From JAGOJE01 sp964553715 (GTDB taxonomy: Bacteria > Pseudomonadota > Alphaproteobacteria > Rickettsiales > Rickettsiaceae), in assembly GCA_964553715.1 (NCBI GenBank), contig CAZKKY010000001.1:68745-132744 (forward strand): DNA of 64,000 nt. Reading direction: 5' to 3'. A program made the translations under genes and the position numbers. A model generated the notes under the pieces. The model was given only the letters and a program-made list of their open reading frames with translations. It was not told the origin of the DNA and did no database searches. Position 1 is the stretch's first letter. Each line of letters opens with the position of its first letter. Below are positions 47,367-57,128 of the stretch, one piece after another.

Positions 47367-48311
47367 ATGTTTAGTTTTTTGAATTCATTATTCTCTAATA
47401 ATACCAGATTATCTAGTAATCCTCCTCAAAACCAGATCTTAAACCAAGAAATATTGATATCTAGAGAGGAAATGTTACTTGATTTATGCAGATATCAAAT
47501 GACTCAGGAAGCGATTTTTTTCTTACAATCAGAGGGTGAAAACATTAATCTGATTTATGATGATGGTATTTTTTTTAGATTAGCTATATTGCATAATAAT
47601 CCAAAAATTTTATCAGAATTAATTACTACATACAAAAAACATGCTAATCCAAGTAATTATCTTTATCTGGACTCCATATTAAACGCTACACACTCTATAT
47701 ATCTTACTATAGAGATAGCTGAAATTATAAATGGTTATAAATACCCTACAAATGATATATATAAAACATATAAAATCTCTCCTCCACTTCATTTTAAGCA
47801 ATTCGAAAAATTTTCATTAATACAAGAGGATAGTAATTCTGCACCATTTATCTCTCTACCACTTACAAGCGATTCTCTTAACCTAAAGTCTAGACATGAA
47901 TATTGGAATCTTTTTGCGCAAAAAGGAAAATATGGAGAGTCTTTAAATATAATAAATGATTGGCACATTGATATAGATCCCAAAGCATTAATAATATACA
48001 ATTGTATTGTTTCTACTAATGATAATAATGATATAGAAAAAATTTTAAGTACTATTAACAAGGAGTATCAAAATACCTATTTAACATATATTTTAAATAT
48101 AGCACAAATCTTAGATAATCAAAAGATTGAAAATATTATCACATGCTATATACAAAAGTACAAAGTAGAAGATGAATATTTAAACGAGGATAATACTATC
48201 TTAGATAGTTATCTAAATAAAAGCTTTGGTAGCGCATCTACAATATCCTACTATGATGATCAAGAAAATCTTGAACCATTTCACTTCGATGATGAATTTT
48301 ATCCTACTTAG
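47367..48311 (+). CDS. Hypothetical helical-repeat protein (weak ankyrin-like segment)
   Basis: An unrecognised 314-residue protein, Asn/Tyr/Ile-rich and without signal or membrane helix. The segment DGIFFRLAILHNNPKILSELI (about 67-87) has the helix-turn-helix spacing and the leucine/alanine pattern of an ankyrin repeat, and other segments (EYWNLFAQKGKYGESLNIIN) look like helical pairs. This may be a degenerate ankyrin or TPR-like solenoid, but the motif is too weak to assign. The C-terminus is acidic. It converges on ileS with a four-base overlap. Confidence 0.6.
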   Translation: MFSFLNSLFSNNTRLSSNPPQNQILNQEILISREEMLLDLCRYQMTQEAIFFLQSEGENINLIYDDGIFFRLAILHNNPKILSELITTYKKHANPSNYLYLDSILNATHSIYLTIEIAEIINGYKYPTNDIYKTYKISPPLHFKQFEKFSLIQEDSNSAPFISLPLTSDSLNLKSRHEYWNLFAQKGKYGESLNIINDWHIDIDPKALIIYNCIVSTNDNNDIEKILSTINKEYQNTYLTYILNIAQILDNQKIENIITCYIQKYKVEDEYLNEDNTILDSYLNKSFGSASTISYYDDQENLEPFHFDDEFYPT

Positions 48312-51300
48312 ACAATAGCTTTTTCTATCCTAATTTTTACATCAGAATCTGATATAACCGTTGTAACTTCATATACGCCCTCCCCAGAAACAAGGCCTAA
48401 AGTAGATAAAGTATGATGAGTAATCAGTTCTTTATATAATTTAATAGCATCATCAACTTCTGAATTAGTCTGAATATCTAAAATAATACGATCAGAGACA
48501 TTCAATCCTCCATCTTTCCTTGCTTGCTGTACCGCTCTTATTACATCACGTGCTAGACCTTCTAAAATAAGATCGCTATCCATAGCAAGATCCATTTCTA
48601 CAATTCCATCGTTACCAGATAAAGCCTTAGTCCCTTTAGAATTTTTTGGCTCTAATTTTACATCAAATTCTTCTGAAAAAAGTACCTGACTAGCAATATG
48701 CAAAGAATCACCATCTATTTTCCAATTACCTTGCTTATTTGCAGAAATTATGTCCTTCATTTTATGGGCAAGTCTTTTACCTACAATAGGGAAATTTATT
48801 GATAGTTTAAGATCTGCATATTTTAATATATCATCTTCATAGATCACAGACTTTACATTAAGCTCATCTTTTATTAGGTCTTCAAAAGGAACAATATCTT
48901 GAGCATTTTTGCTTACAATCATAATGCTTTTAATAGGCTGACGCACCCTTATATTCTCAGTACTTCTTATAAACAAACCTGCATTGCATATTTCAAGAGT
49001 TTTATCCATAGCATTTACAAGATTCTGGTCTACGTCCACTTTACTTAAATCTGGAAAATCAGCAAGGTGCAAACTCATAGATCCATCTTTTCTATTACCA
49101 TGCAAGCCTAGATATATTTCTTCAAAAATCATTGGAAGCAAGCTACTGCAAGCCATGCACATATTTTCTAAACATGTAAACAATGTATCATAAGCATCTA
49201 TTTTATCCTGATCTACCTGCTCCTTCCAAAAACGATTTCTACTTCTTCTAATAAACCAATTATTTAGTATTTCAAAAAAAGAGCTAAGCTCTACATAAGC
49301 GCTACTACTATCAAAATTTGATAACGCATGATCAATTTTTTCTATAGATATACGCAATTTAGAAAGAATGTACTTATCAAGAATATTAGACGATGCATAA
49401 GATGTTTTAGCTTTTATTTTATCAGCATTCGCATATAAAGTAAAAAAGTGATAAGCGTTCCATATTGGTTTTATATGAAGTCTTAAACTCTCAAAAACCA
49501 TTTTCCCATCCTTATCTATTAGCAATTCTTGCCCTTTAGTTACGGTTGAAGAGAGCATAGTAAGGCGCAAAGCATCCGCCCCATATTCTTCAAAAAGAAC
49601 TAAGGGATCTGCATAATTATTTAGACGTTTTGATAACTTCTGACCTGTAGAATCTAAAATCACCCCATGACAGATACAGTTTAAAAATGGCGGTCTATCA
49701 AACAAGGCAGTACTTAGTACCATCAATGTATAAAACCATCCACGTGTCTGAGCAGTGTATTCTACAATGAAATCTGCTGGAAAATGCTTTTCAAACCATG
49801 ATTTATTTTCAAAAGGATAATGAACCTGAGCATATGGCATAGAACCACTCTCAAACCAACAATCAAATACATCACTTACTCTACGCATTACAGATTTACC
49901 AGTCGGATCATCTGGATTTGGCCTTGTGAGTTCGTCAATATATGGTCTATGAAGATCATTTACAACAACACCGAAGTCTCTTTCTATTTCTTCTATAGAA
50001 CCATAAACATCAATTCTAGGATAACGTGGATCATCAGATTTCCATACCGGTATTGGTGTACCCCAAAATCTATTACGACTAATAGACCAATCTCTTGCAT
50101 TCTCTAGCCATTTTCCAAACAAACCATCTTTGATATGTCCTGGTATCCAGTTGATTTGGCTATTAAGCTCTACCATCCTATCTTTAAAGGCAGTAACTCT
50201 AACATACCAAGATGGAACAGCTTTATATATAAGAGGTGTATCTGTCCTCCAGCAATGAGGATAATTATGAAGATATTGTTCCGTTTTAATCCAAGAACCT
50301 TCTGCTTTTAATTTGATAATGATAGGATCATTTGCATCAAAAACTTGAATTCCTACAAAATCAGGTACTTCATTTGTGAATTTTCCTGCATTATCTACAG
50401 GGCATACAAGTTCTATATCATTTTCTTGACACAATGCAAGGTCGTCCTCTCCAAAACCAGGAGCCATATGTACTATACCAGTACCACTACCTTCTAATAC
50501 AAAATCTCCAAGCAATATTCTAAAAGAATTAGCATTATTTTTGAAATAATTAAATAATGGATAATAAGACAAATCTTTTAGATCTGTTCCACTGCAGCTA
50601 TTATAAGAAGAATCTGGGTTATAGCCTATCTCTTTAGCATATGAAGTGGCAGCAAATTTGCCTAAAATGTAGCATATACCATCTTTAGGAACAGCTATAT
50701 ATTCCATATCCCCCCTAGCTGCAAGTGCTAGATTAGATGGCAAAGTCCATGGAGTAGTAGTCCATGCTAAAATTCTATATTCTTTGCAGCCAGAAGGAGC
50801 AAAATCTGGCTTGGTTTTTAGTTTAAAAGAAACCGTCACAGCTTTATCAGCTCGTTCTCTATATGAATTATCAAGCCTTGTCTCAAAATTAGATAGAGGC
50901 GTCTCGCATGCCCAAGAATATGGCATAACACGCATAGATTCGTAAATATATCCCTTTTCATGAAGCACTTTAAAAGCCCATATTACAGACTCCATAAAGC
51001 CTTTATCCATTGTCTTATATGAATTTTTAAAGTCTACCCACCTAGCTTGGCGATCCACATATTTTTCCCAATCATCTGCATATTTCATAACAGAGGACCT
51101 ACAATGGGCATTGAATTTATCTATACCATATTCACTAATAGCTATTCTACCAGAAAAACCCAAGTCTTTCTCTGCGCCCATTTCAGCAGGAAGGCCATGG
51201 CAATCCCACCCGAATCTGCGCTCTACTTTTTTACCTTTAGTAGTTTGATATCTTGCATATAAGTCCTTTATAAACCCTGTAAGCAGATGGCCATAATGAG

Positions 51301-51490
51301 GAAGCCCATTAGCGAATGGTGGACCATCGTAAAACACAAATTCGTTATTTTTGGAATCTTTTTCAGAAGGCCTAAAGTCTATAGATTTTTCAAAAAAATT
51401 ATTTTCTTGCCAAAAATTCAATATTTCTCTTTCTATAGATGGAAAGTCAGCATTTGAATCTACATCTTGGTAAAATTTTTTATCTTTCAT
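48308..51490 (-). CDS. ileS: Isoleucyl-tRNA synthetase (long, eukaryote-like type)
   Basis: Class I synthetase of 1060 residues. The HIGH motif is HYGH in FANGLPHYGHLLTGFIKD (65-68), the KMSKS motif is KLSKR in QKLSKRLNNY, and WTTTPWTLPSN marks the editing domain. The length and these variants fit the type 2 (eukaryote-like, IleS2) enzyme, which in characterised bacteria is mupirocin-resistant and is the usual form in Rickettsiales. It lacks the short C-terminal zinc finger of E. coli IleRS. It is monocistronic and converges on the ankyrin-like gene. Confidence 0.96.
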   Translation of the reverse strand: MKDKKFYQDVDSNADFPSIEREILNFWQENNFFEKSIDFRPSEKDSKNNEFVFYDGPPFANGLPHYGHLLTGFIKDLYARYQTTKGKKVERRFGWDCHGLPAEMGAEKDLGFSGRIAISEYGIDKFNAHCRSSVMKYADDWEKYVDRQARWVDFKNSYKTMDKGFMESVIWAFKVLHEKGYIYESMRVMPYSWACETPLSNFETRLDNSYRERADKAVTVSFKLKTKPDFAPSGCKEYRILAWTTTPWTLPSNLALAARGDMEYIAVPKDGICYILGKFAATSYAKEIGYNPDSSYNSCSGTDLKDLSYYPLFNYFKNNANSFRILLGDFVLEGSGTGIVHMAPGFGEDDLALCQENDIELVCPVDNAGKFTNEVPDFVGIQVFDANDPIIIKLKAEGSWIKTEQYLHNYPHCWRTDTPLIYKAVPSWYVRVTAFKDRMVELNSQINWIPGHIKDGLFGKWLENARDWSISRNRFWGTPIPVWKSDDPRYPRIDVYGSIEEIERDFGVVVNDLHRPYIDELTRPNPDDPTGKSVMRRVSDVFDCWFESGSMPYAQVHYPFENKSWFEKHFPADFIVEYTAQTRGWFYTLMVLSTALFDRPPFLNCICHGVILDSTGQKLSKRLNNYADPLVLFEEYGADALRLTMLSSTVTKGQELLIDKDGKMVFESLRLHIKPIWNAYHFFTLYANADKIKAKTSYASSNILDKYILSKLRISIEKIDHALSNFDSSSAYVELSSFFEILNNWFIRRSRNRFWKEQVDQDKIDAYDTLFTCLENMCMACSSLLPMIFEEIYLGLHGNRKDGSMSLHLADFPDLSKVDVDQNLVNAMDKTLEICNAGLFIRSTENIRVRQPIKSIMIVSKNAQDIVPFEDLIKDELNVKSVIYEDDILKYADLKLSINFPIVGKRLAHKMKDIISANKQGNWKIDGDSLHIASQVLFSEEFDVKLEPKNSKGTKALSGNDGIVEMDLAMDSDLILEGLARDVIRAVQQARKDGGLNVSDRIILDIQTNSEVDDAIKLYKELITHHTLSTLGLVSGEGVYEVTTVISDSDVKIRIEKAIV

Positions 51491-51626
51491 AATATTAGCT
51501 AATAGGAGTTTCTGTCGATCTACACTCTAAATATTTTTTCTTTTTTTTCAAGAAATTTATTAGAACATCCTTTCTACAATCATTTATAAAAAATTTGATA
51601 AAAAGATGATCTTAAAGATAAAATTA

Positions 51627-52295
51627 TTAAAAATCTAGATCAGCATAATGCAAAGGGGGCTTAAATCCACCAACACTATCACGCAAAATTGGTGCAAAGC
51701 TTGGTCTAGATTTAATTATAGAATACCAATCTTTAATAACCGGATATATTTCCCAGTTTAACTCTCCAAAATAATCTAACACCGATAAATGGCTAGCACA
51801 TACTATATCTGCAAATGTAATTTTACCAGAATTAGATAAATAACTACGAGACTCAAGAAGTTTAGTTATATATACTAAATGATTATTCAGATTATTTTTT
51901 GCAGCTCTTATAAAGTCCATACGAGGAGACCCAGCATTACGTACTAAACGTATTAATTTTTCATCCAATATCCACTTTGTTACTTCTCTATAGAATTTAT
52001 CATTAAACCAAAAAATGATTCTTCTAATTTCTGCAGACTTTTCAAAATTTTCATCCATTAAATCTGAAGGGTATGTTTGGTGTAAATATTCTATTATTGG
52101 ATATATTCCACATATTACTGCTCCTGAAAGCTCTGTAAGAACAGGTACGTCACCAGAATGATTCAGTTTTAAAAAATCTGGACGACGCAACCAAAAATCT
52201 TCCTTGACTAAAGTGACAGGAATGTCTAGTTCTTTTAAGATAATACGGGCTTGCCTGGAAAAAGGGCAAAGATTATAATGGTATAGTGCTTTCAT
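51627..52295 (-). CDS. Glutathione S-transferase family protein
   Basis: A soluble GST-fold protein of 222 residues when started at the ATG at 52295 (MKALYHYNLCPFSRQARIIL). The longer frame adds 13 residues with no family match. The N-terminal thioredoxin-like domain carries NLCPFSRQAR and the VPVLTE cis-Pro segment. The helical C-terminal domain has ITFADIVCASHLSVLDYFGE (N-cap box region). The end RPSFAPILRDSV..PPLHYADLDF is shared by alphaproteobacterial relatives. Substrate unknown. It is divergent from lnt, 54 bases away. Confidence 0.88.
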   Translation of the reverse strand: MKALYHYNLCPFSRQARIILKELDIPVTLVKEDFWLRRPDFLKLNHSGDVPVLTELSGAVICGIYPIIEYLHQTYPSDLMDENFEKSAEIRRIIFWFNDKFYREVTKWILDEKLIRLVRNAGSPRMDFIRAAKNNLNNHLVYITKLLESRSYLSNSGKITFADIVCASHLSVLDYFGELNWEIYPVIKDWYSIIKSRPSFAPILRDSVGGFKPPLHYADLDF

Positions 52296-52349
52296 AATAT
52301 TTAGAATATTACTAATAGCATTTCGACTTGTCAAGTTAGGAGAAATTAA

Positions 52350-53843
52350 GTGTTTGATAAAATAGAAAATAATCCTAAAAAATCTTTATTTATTTTCGGA
52401 TTATTCTTTTCTCTTTCTTTTGCACCCACATTTTTCTTCCCGTTATTATTTTTAATAGCATTTTTAGCTTATCTAATAAAAAATGCAGAATCTGCAAAGG
52501 TTGCTGCCGCTTATGGCTTTTGGTTTGGTTTTGGTTTTTGTATATCTAGTTTATATTGGATATCAATAGGAGTAAGTGTATATATTAATGATTTTTGGTG
52601 GGCTATTCCATTTGCTTTTTTTGGCCTCCCCCTATTTCTCAGTATATTTATTACTTTCCAATCAACTATATCTTGGTATTTTCGAAACTCTCAATATTAC
52701 ATATTATTTTTTAGCATTTTTTGGGTAATTTTTGAGTTGCTACGCTCATTTCTCTTTACTGGTTTTCCATGGAATTTGCTTGGATATAGCCTTGCTTTTT
52801 CTGATTACCTTTTGCAGCCGTTTAGTATATTTGGCACATATGGAATGAGCTTTATAGTAGTCTTTTTATCTGCTCATGCAATAAGCTTGATAGAACAAAA
52901 ATATGTTGCCAGATATATCCTATTTCTTGCTCTATCACTTTCAATCATTTTTGTTTTTGGGTATATAAGACTTAAAAATCATCCTACTAAATTTTATGAT
53001 ATTAAACTACGTTTAGTACAAGCTAATATTCCTCAATCTGATAAATGGGATAACGATTTATTTTGGTCTAACTTAGAGTCTCATGTTGAGCTTTCAAGAG
53101 TTAACCCTGAAGTACATCCTAATATTATTTTATGGTCTGAAGCTGCAGTGGTAGCACCATATACTATACCGCAAGTAAGAAGATTAATTGAATCTGCTAT
53201 AATATATCCTGATAGTTTTTTGATAACAGGAGGCATTACTTATGTTAACAAAAAGTTGTTTAGCTCTTTATATTCTATTGATCAAAGAGGTGATATATTA
53301 TTTGAATATCATAAATCTCATCTCATACCTTTTGGTGAATATACACCATTAAAACATATAATACCTTTTATAAAAAAGCTAACTCCTGGGACAATAGACT
53401 ATAGCCCAGGAACCATGGGGCAAATAGTTTATTTACCACAGTTTAGTTTAAAAATCCGCCCTTTGATTTGTTATGAAGTAATTTTTCCTAGAGAGTCTAT
53501 AACAAAAGACGCAGATGTAATAGTAAACCTTACTAATGATACATGGTATGGAAACTCTACAGGACCATATCAGCATTTTCAAATGGCAAGAATGCGCGCT
53601 GTAGAGAATGGAATACCTCTAGTTAGAGTAGCAAATAGTGGCATTTCAGCAATTATAGATCCTTTAGGCAGAATAATATCCAAAAGCAAATTATCACATA
53701 CCATAGTATTAGATAATTATTTACCACAAAAATTAAAGCAAAAAACTTACTATGTAAAATTTCAAGAATTTACTTCATTAGTTTTACTACTCTATTTTGC
53801 TTTAATGTCTTATTTTTTAAACCCCAAAAAATCATCGTATTAA
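52350..53843 (+). CDS. lnt: Apolipoprotein N-acyltransferase
   Basis: Lnt adds the third acyl chain to lipoproteins in the inner membrane. The 497-residue product has an N-terminal block of about six to seven helices (12-205), then a nitrilase-like domain with the catalytic triad E264 (WSEAAVVAPY), K322 (YHKSHLIPFGEYTP) and C374 (ICYEVIFPRES). A C-terminal helix ends the protein. GTG start preceded by AGGAG. Its presence agrees with the several lipoproteins in this window. Confidence 0.95.
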   Translation: MFDKIENNPKKSLFIFGLFFSLSFAPTFFFPLLFLIAFLAYLIKNAESAKVAAAYGFWFGFGFCISSLYWISIGVSVYINDFWWAIPFAFFGLPLFLSIFITFQSTISWYFRNSQYYILFFSIFWVIFELLRSFLFTGFPWNLLGYSLAFSDYLLQPFSIFGTYGMSFIVVFLSAHAISLIEQKYVARYILFLALSLSIIFVFGYIRLKNHPTKFYDIKLRLVQANIPQSDKWDNDLFWSNLESHVELSRVNPEVHPNIILWSEAAVVAPYTIPQVRRLIESAIIYPDSFLITGGITYVNKKLFSSLYSIDQRGDILFEYHKSHLIPFGEYTPLKHIIPFIKKLTPGTIDYSPGTMGQIVYLPQFSLKIRPLICYEVIFPRESITKDADVIVNLTNDTWYGNSTGPYQHFQMARMRAVENGIPLVRVANSGISAIIDPLGRIISKSKLSHTIVLDNYLPQKLKQKTYYVKFQEFTSLVLLLYFALMSYFLNPKKSSY

Positions 53844-53987
53844 TAAATTATAAGAATAGAGTGTATATAACTACTATATAGGTTATATTTATATGTTAGA
53901 ACGAAGTGTGAATGATAAAACATTATTTCTTTCCATTTTGTAAGATTGTATTTATTATATCTGTGATCTATTTTATTTGTAAATATT

Positions 53988-54725
53988 ATGCCACGCTATA
54001 AGGTAATTATTGAATATTTCGGAGAAGGATTTGCTGGATTTCAAAGACAGGCAAATTACATTTCTATACAAGAAGCTTTAGAAGTAGCAATAGAAAAATT
54101 TAGCAATGAGCCTACTACTATTTATGCTGCTGGCCGCACTGACGCTGGCGTACACGCTTTTGGTCAAGTCATTCATTTTGACCTTACAAAGCATTATGAA
54201 CCATATGTTGTAACACGAGCTTTAAATCATTTTCTTAGGCCATCTAGAATATGCGCTGTAAAATCAGAGATAGTAAATGAAGATTTTCACGCAAGATTTT
54301 CTGCTAAAGCAAGGCATTATACATACATAATCAAAAACAGAGAGGGCAATCTTGCTATAGATAGAGGAAGAGCGTGGCACGTTAAAACAAAGCTTAATAT
54401 TGAATCAATGAATCTGGGAGCAAGCTATTTAATAGGACAGCATGATTTTTCATCTTTTAGGGCTTTATCATGCCAGGCAAAATCCCCTGTTAAAACTCTT
54501 ACTAATATTACTGTAGAACATATTTTAGATGAGGTCAGAATTGCTGTCTCAGCTCCATCGTTTTTGCATCATATGGTACGTAATATTGTTGGTACATTAG
54601 TTCTTGTAGGGTCTTCTAAATGGAGCCCGGAAGATGTAAAAATATCATTAGAGGCCAAAAATAGATCTAGCGCTGGCCCAACAGCACCTGCATGTGGGTT
54701 ATATTTTATGAAAGTAGATTATTAA
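53988..54725 (+). CDS. truA: tRNA pseudouridine(38-40) synthase
   Basis: TruA modifies positions 38-40 of tRNA anticodon stems. The 245-residue chain has FGEGFAGFQRQ, the catalytic Asp D52 in AAGRTDAGVHA, and SFLHHMVRNIVGTLVLVG. It lies one base before prmC on the plus strand, so the two are coupled. Normal length. Confidence 0.95.
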   Translation: MPRYKVIIEYFGEGFAGFQRQANYISIQEALEVAIEKFSNEPTTIYAAGRTDAGVHAFGQVIHFDLTKHYEPYVVTRALNHFLRPSRICAVKSEIVNEDFHARFSAKARHYTYIIKNREGNLAIDRGRAWHVKTKLNIESMNLGASYLIGQHDFSSFRALSCQAKSPVKTLTNITVEHILDEVRIAVSAPSFLHHMVRNIVGTLVLVGSSKWSPEDVKISLEAKNRSSAGPTAPACGLYFMKVDY

Positions 54726-54726
54726 A

Positions 54727-55566
54727 GTGAATATAAAATCAGCTATTAATGAAATAGCAAAAAAACTAGAGAGACATAAAATAAGTCTCCCTAATTTAGA
54801 AGCTCGCATTATAATGATGCATGTTCTTAACAAAACACAAGAATATCTTGTTTTAAATAGCGATGCAGAACTATCTAATAATTCATTAAATACCATAGAG
54901 TCTATAGTCGCTAGGCGCATTAAGCTTGAGCCACTTGCATATATAATAGGTAGAAAAGAATTCTTTGGTCGAGACTTTTTTATTGACTCAAATGTGTTAA
55001 TACCACGGCCTGATTCTGAAATTGTTATCGAAGCTATTTTAGAAAACAACCATCAAAACCCTAAAATATTAGATCTAGGCACAGGTTCTGGGTGCCTTAT
55101 AATTACCTTAATGCTAGAAATTCCAAATAGCACAGCTATTGCAGTAGATATTAGTACTAAGGCAATAGAAATCGCTCAAAAAAACGCACAGAGATATTCC
55201 TTAGATATAAACTTTTTGCTTAGCGACTGGTTTGAAAATTTACAAGAAAATCAATTGTTTGACATCATAATATCAAATCCTCCATATATAGCCCGCAACT
55301 CTAAAGAAATATCTAAGGAAACTATGCTATATGAACCCTCAAATGCACTATTTGCTGATAACGATGGTCTAGAATGTTACCATAGAATTGCCGAAAATGC
55401 TTATAAGTTTCTGTATCCAAATGGATCTATATATCTCGAAATAGGATATGATCAAGAAAAAAAAGTAACAGAAATTTATAAAAAGGCAGGATTCATATTA
55501 GAAAAAAAATATGAAGATTTAAGCAAAATAATAAGATGTCTGAAGTTTGTAAAGCAGTGTTTGTAG
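54727..55566 (+). CDS. prmC: Peptide chain release factor N5-glutamine methyltransferase
   Basis: PrmC methylates the GGQ glutamine of release factors. The 279-residue product starts at a GTG one base after truA. It has a helical N-terminal domain with RPDSE (94-98), then the SAM-binding motif ILDLGTGSGCLIITL and the catalytic NPPY (184-187) in IIISNPPYI. All motifs are intact. Confidence 0.94.
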   Translation: MNIKSAINEIAKKLERHKISLPNLEARIIMMHVLNKTQEYLVLNSDAELSNNSLNTIESIVARRIKLEPLAYIIGRKEFFGRDFFIDSNVLIPRPDSEIVIEAILENNHQNPKILDLGTGSGCLIITLMLEIPNSTAIAVDISTKAIEIAQKNAQRYSLDINFLLSDWFENLQENQLFDIIISNPPYIARNSKEISKETMLYEPSNALFADNDGLECYHRIAENAYKFLYPNGSIYLEIGYDQEKKVTEIYKKAGFILEKKYEDLSKIIRCLKFVKQCL

Positions 55567-55575
55567 ATATATTAG

Positions 55576-55651
55576 TGGTGGCCAGGGCCGGGATCGAACC
55601 GGCGACACAAGGATTTTCAGTCCTTTGCTCTACCAACTGAGCTACCGAGCC
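55576..55651 (-). tRNA. tRNA-Phe (anticodon GAA)
   Basis: A 76-base cloverleaf on the minus strand: anticodon loop CTGAAAA (GAA), GTTCGAT T loop, encoded CCA. The acceptor arm GGCTCGG/CCTGGCC has a G-U pair at 4-69 and a C-U mismatch at 5-68. Other arms are perfect or nearly so. Confidence 0.93.
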
Positions 55652-55837
55652 AACTAAAAATTACCGGTACACATAGGAGTAAGTACTAGTAACTAGAGTG
55701 TTATAATAGACTATCACACCTTTGTCCATTATAATTTTATAAAATTTTGTAAAATTTATTATTTTAAAACTTGACTATTTCTATTCTTACATGTAGAGTG
55801 CCTACGTGTTTTATAACGTATTTTTAGAGCTTTAGAA

Positions 55838-56005
55838 GTGAAAAAGACAAAAACGATATTAGTAAAATTAGCAAGTACTGCAAAAACTGGTTACTTTCTG
55901 GTAAAACAACGCAACCCAAAAACTCAAACAGAGAAATTAGAGTTCAGGAAATATGATCCTGTTATTCGCAAACATGTGTTGTTTAAAGAAGAAAAAATTA
56001 AATAG
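55838..56005 (+). CDS. rpmG: 50S ribosomal protein L33
   Basis: L33 is a small protein of the large subunit near the E site. The frame from a GTG at 55838 gives 55 residues, in the normal range. It shows the family pattern [20 protein letters not shown], then [20 protein letters not shown]. The Cys residues of zinc-binding L33 are absent, so this is the Cys-less form. It is eight bases upstream of rpsP and likely cotranscribed with it. Confidence 0.92.
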   Translation: MKKTKTILVKLASTAKTGYFLVKQRNPKTQTEKLEFRKYDPVIRKHVLFKEEKIK

Positions 56006-56013
56006 GAAGTATT

Positions 56014-56346
56014 ATGACAGTAAAAATTCGTTTAGCTAGAGGCGGTGCTAAGAAAAAACCTTATTATAGAATAGTTGTTGCTAATGCTACAGCCCCGCGT
56101 GATGGAGATTTTATAGAAAAAATTGGAACATATAATCCTATGCTAGAAGATAGTAAGGAAAATCGTGTTACATTAGACGTCGCAAGGGTTAGTTACTGGC
56201 TTAATAATGGTGCACAACCTACCGAAAGAGTGACAAAATTTATAGTCCAAGCTGGTGTAAACCTTCCTGATCACTTAAAGAAAAAGATAGAAAATAAAGA
56301 AAAAAACCGTAAGCCTAAGGCTCCAAAGAAAGAAGCATCTGCATAA
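56014..56346 (+). CDS. rpsP: 30S ribosomal protein S16
   Basis: S16 of 110 residues, with [20 protein letters not shown] and the [15 protein letters not shown] and [14 protein letters not shown] segments. The C-terminal Lys/Pro-rich tail is usual. In most genomes rpsP heads an operon with rimM and trmD; neither follows here (tRNA-Thr and a long gap follow), so the standard operon is broken. Confidence 0.96.
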   Translation: MTVKIRLARGGAKKKPYYRIVVANATAPRDGDFIEKIGTYNPMLEDSKENRVTLDVARVSYWLNNGAQPTERVTKFIVQAGVNLPDHLKKKIENKEKNRKPKAPKKEASA

Positions 56347-56363
56347 ACCTTGCTTGCGTGAAT

Positions 56364-56398
56364 AAATTTGGCGTGCATCTACAGATGCCTGCTAATTT
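56364..56398 (+). terminator. Weak imperfect hairpin after rpsP
   Basis: An imperfect inverted repeat (AAATT...AATTT around GCATCTACAGATGC) lies 18 bases after the rpsP stop. No T tract follows, so terminator function is uncertain. Confidence 0.3.
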
Positions 56399-56607
56399 AA
56401 TAACTAGAAAAAATTAGGTTAACAGAATAACTTTTTCTTAAACCCTAAGCTAAGTTATAGCTTTATAATCGATAGGATCGATTGCTGTTTTTAAATATAG
56501 TATTTGAAGTTGAATTTTTTGATAAATATAAATCTACTACTGTAAACTATAAGGCAGCTGTAGATAAAAAAATCAGCAAGATTCAAACTAGCTTACTATA
56601 ACTATAC

Positions 56608-56682
56608 GCCGGATTAGCTCAGTGGTAGAGCACCCGCCTTGTAAGCGGTAGGTCATCAGTTCAAATCCGATATCCGGCACCA
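56608..56682 (+). tRNA. tRNA-Thr (anticodon UGU)
   Basis: A 75-base cloverleaf with acceptor stem GCCGGAT/ATCCGGC, anticodon loop CTTGTAA (UGU), a normal T arm and encoded CCA. Confidence 0.96.
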
Positions 56683-57128
56683 CTATATATCTATTTTATC
56701 CTTTTAATTGTCCTTCCCACACAACTTCCTGTCATTCCCTTGTAGGGTAGGCCCAGGAATGACTCACCGTTTACACTGTGGTAACAAAAAGAGATACTAT
56801 CTGTAATTCCCGCGCAATGTACTGTTATTCCACCGAAGACCTGAATCTACTAAGACTCTCTTTTTTACTAGAATGACGATTCTATTTTCCCGGAAGAGAT
56901 GAAAATGATTTTTATGAAACGGATGTTGGGTCGGTGATGTATCCTTTCTATCAGTATTTATTTAGATTTTTAAAGATGCTATATCACACAAACTCTATCA
57001 TACAAATACTATTAGTAGTACCTTATATATATTAATAAATGCAGTACTTACAATATTTCTGTGATTGACTTTTTTTCAAATTATCTTTATCCTCCTTGCT
57101 AATAATAAATAATTTATAAGAATAAATC
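56683..57128. other. 446-bp gap with degenerate repeat copies
   Basis: No frame of note. The left part (56731-56900) holds fragments of the same repeat family as 37477-37520: GTCATTCC...GGAATGAC (an 8-bp stem, 56731-56738 and 56756-56763), AATTCCCGCGCAATG (about 56808) and AGAATGACGATTC (about 56870). The rest is AT-rich and leads into the trcR gene. I see no promoter I would defend. Confidence 0.5.

Noticed and set aside
56683..57128. Possible CRISPR array from the recurring GGAATGAC words
   Set aside because: Repeat units are not regularly spaced or near-identical and there are no cas genes; dispersed palindromic repeats explain the words better.
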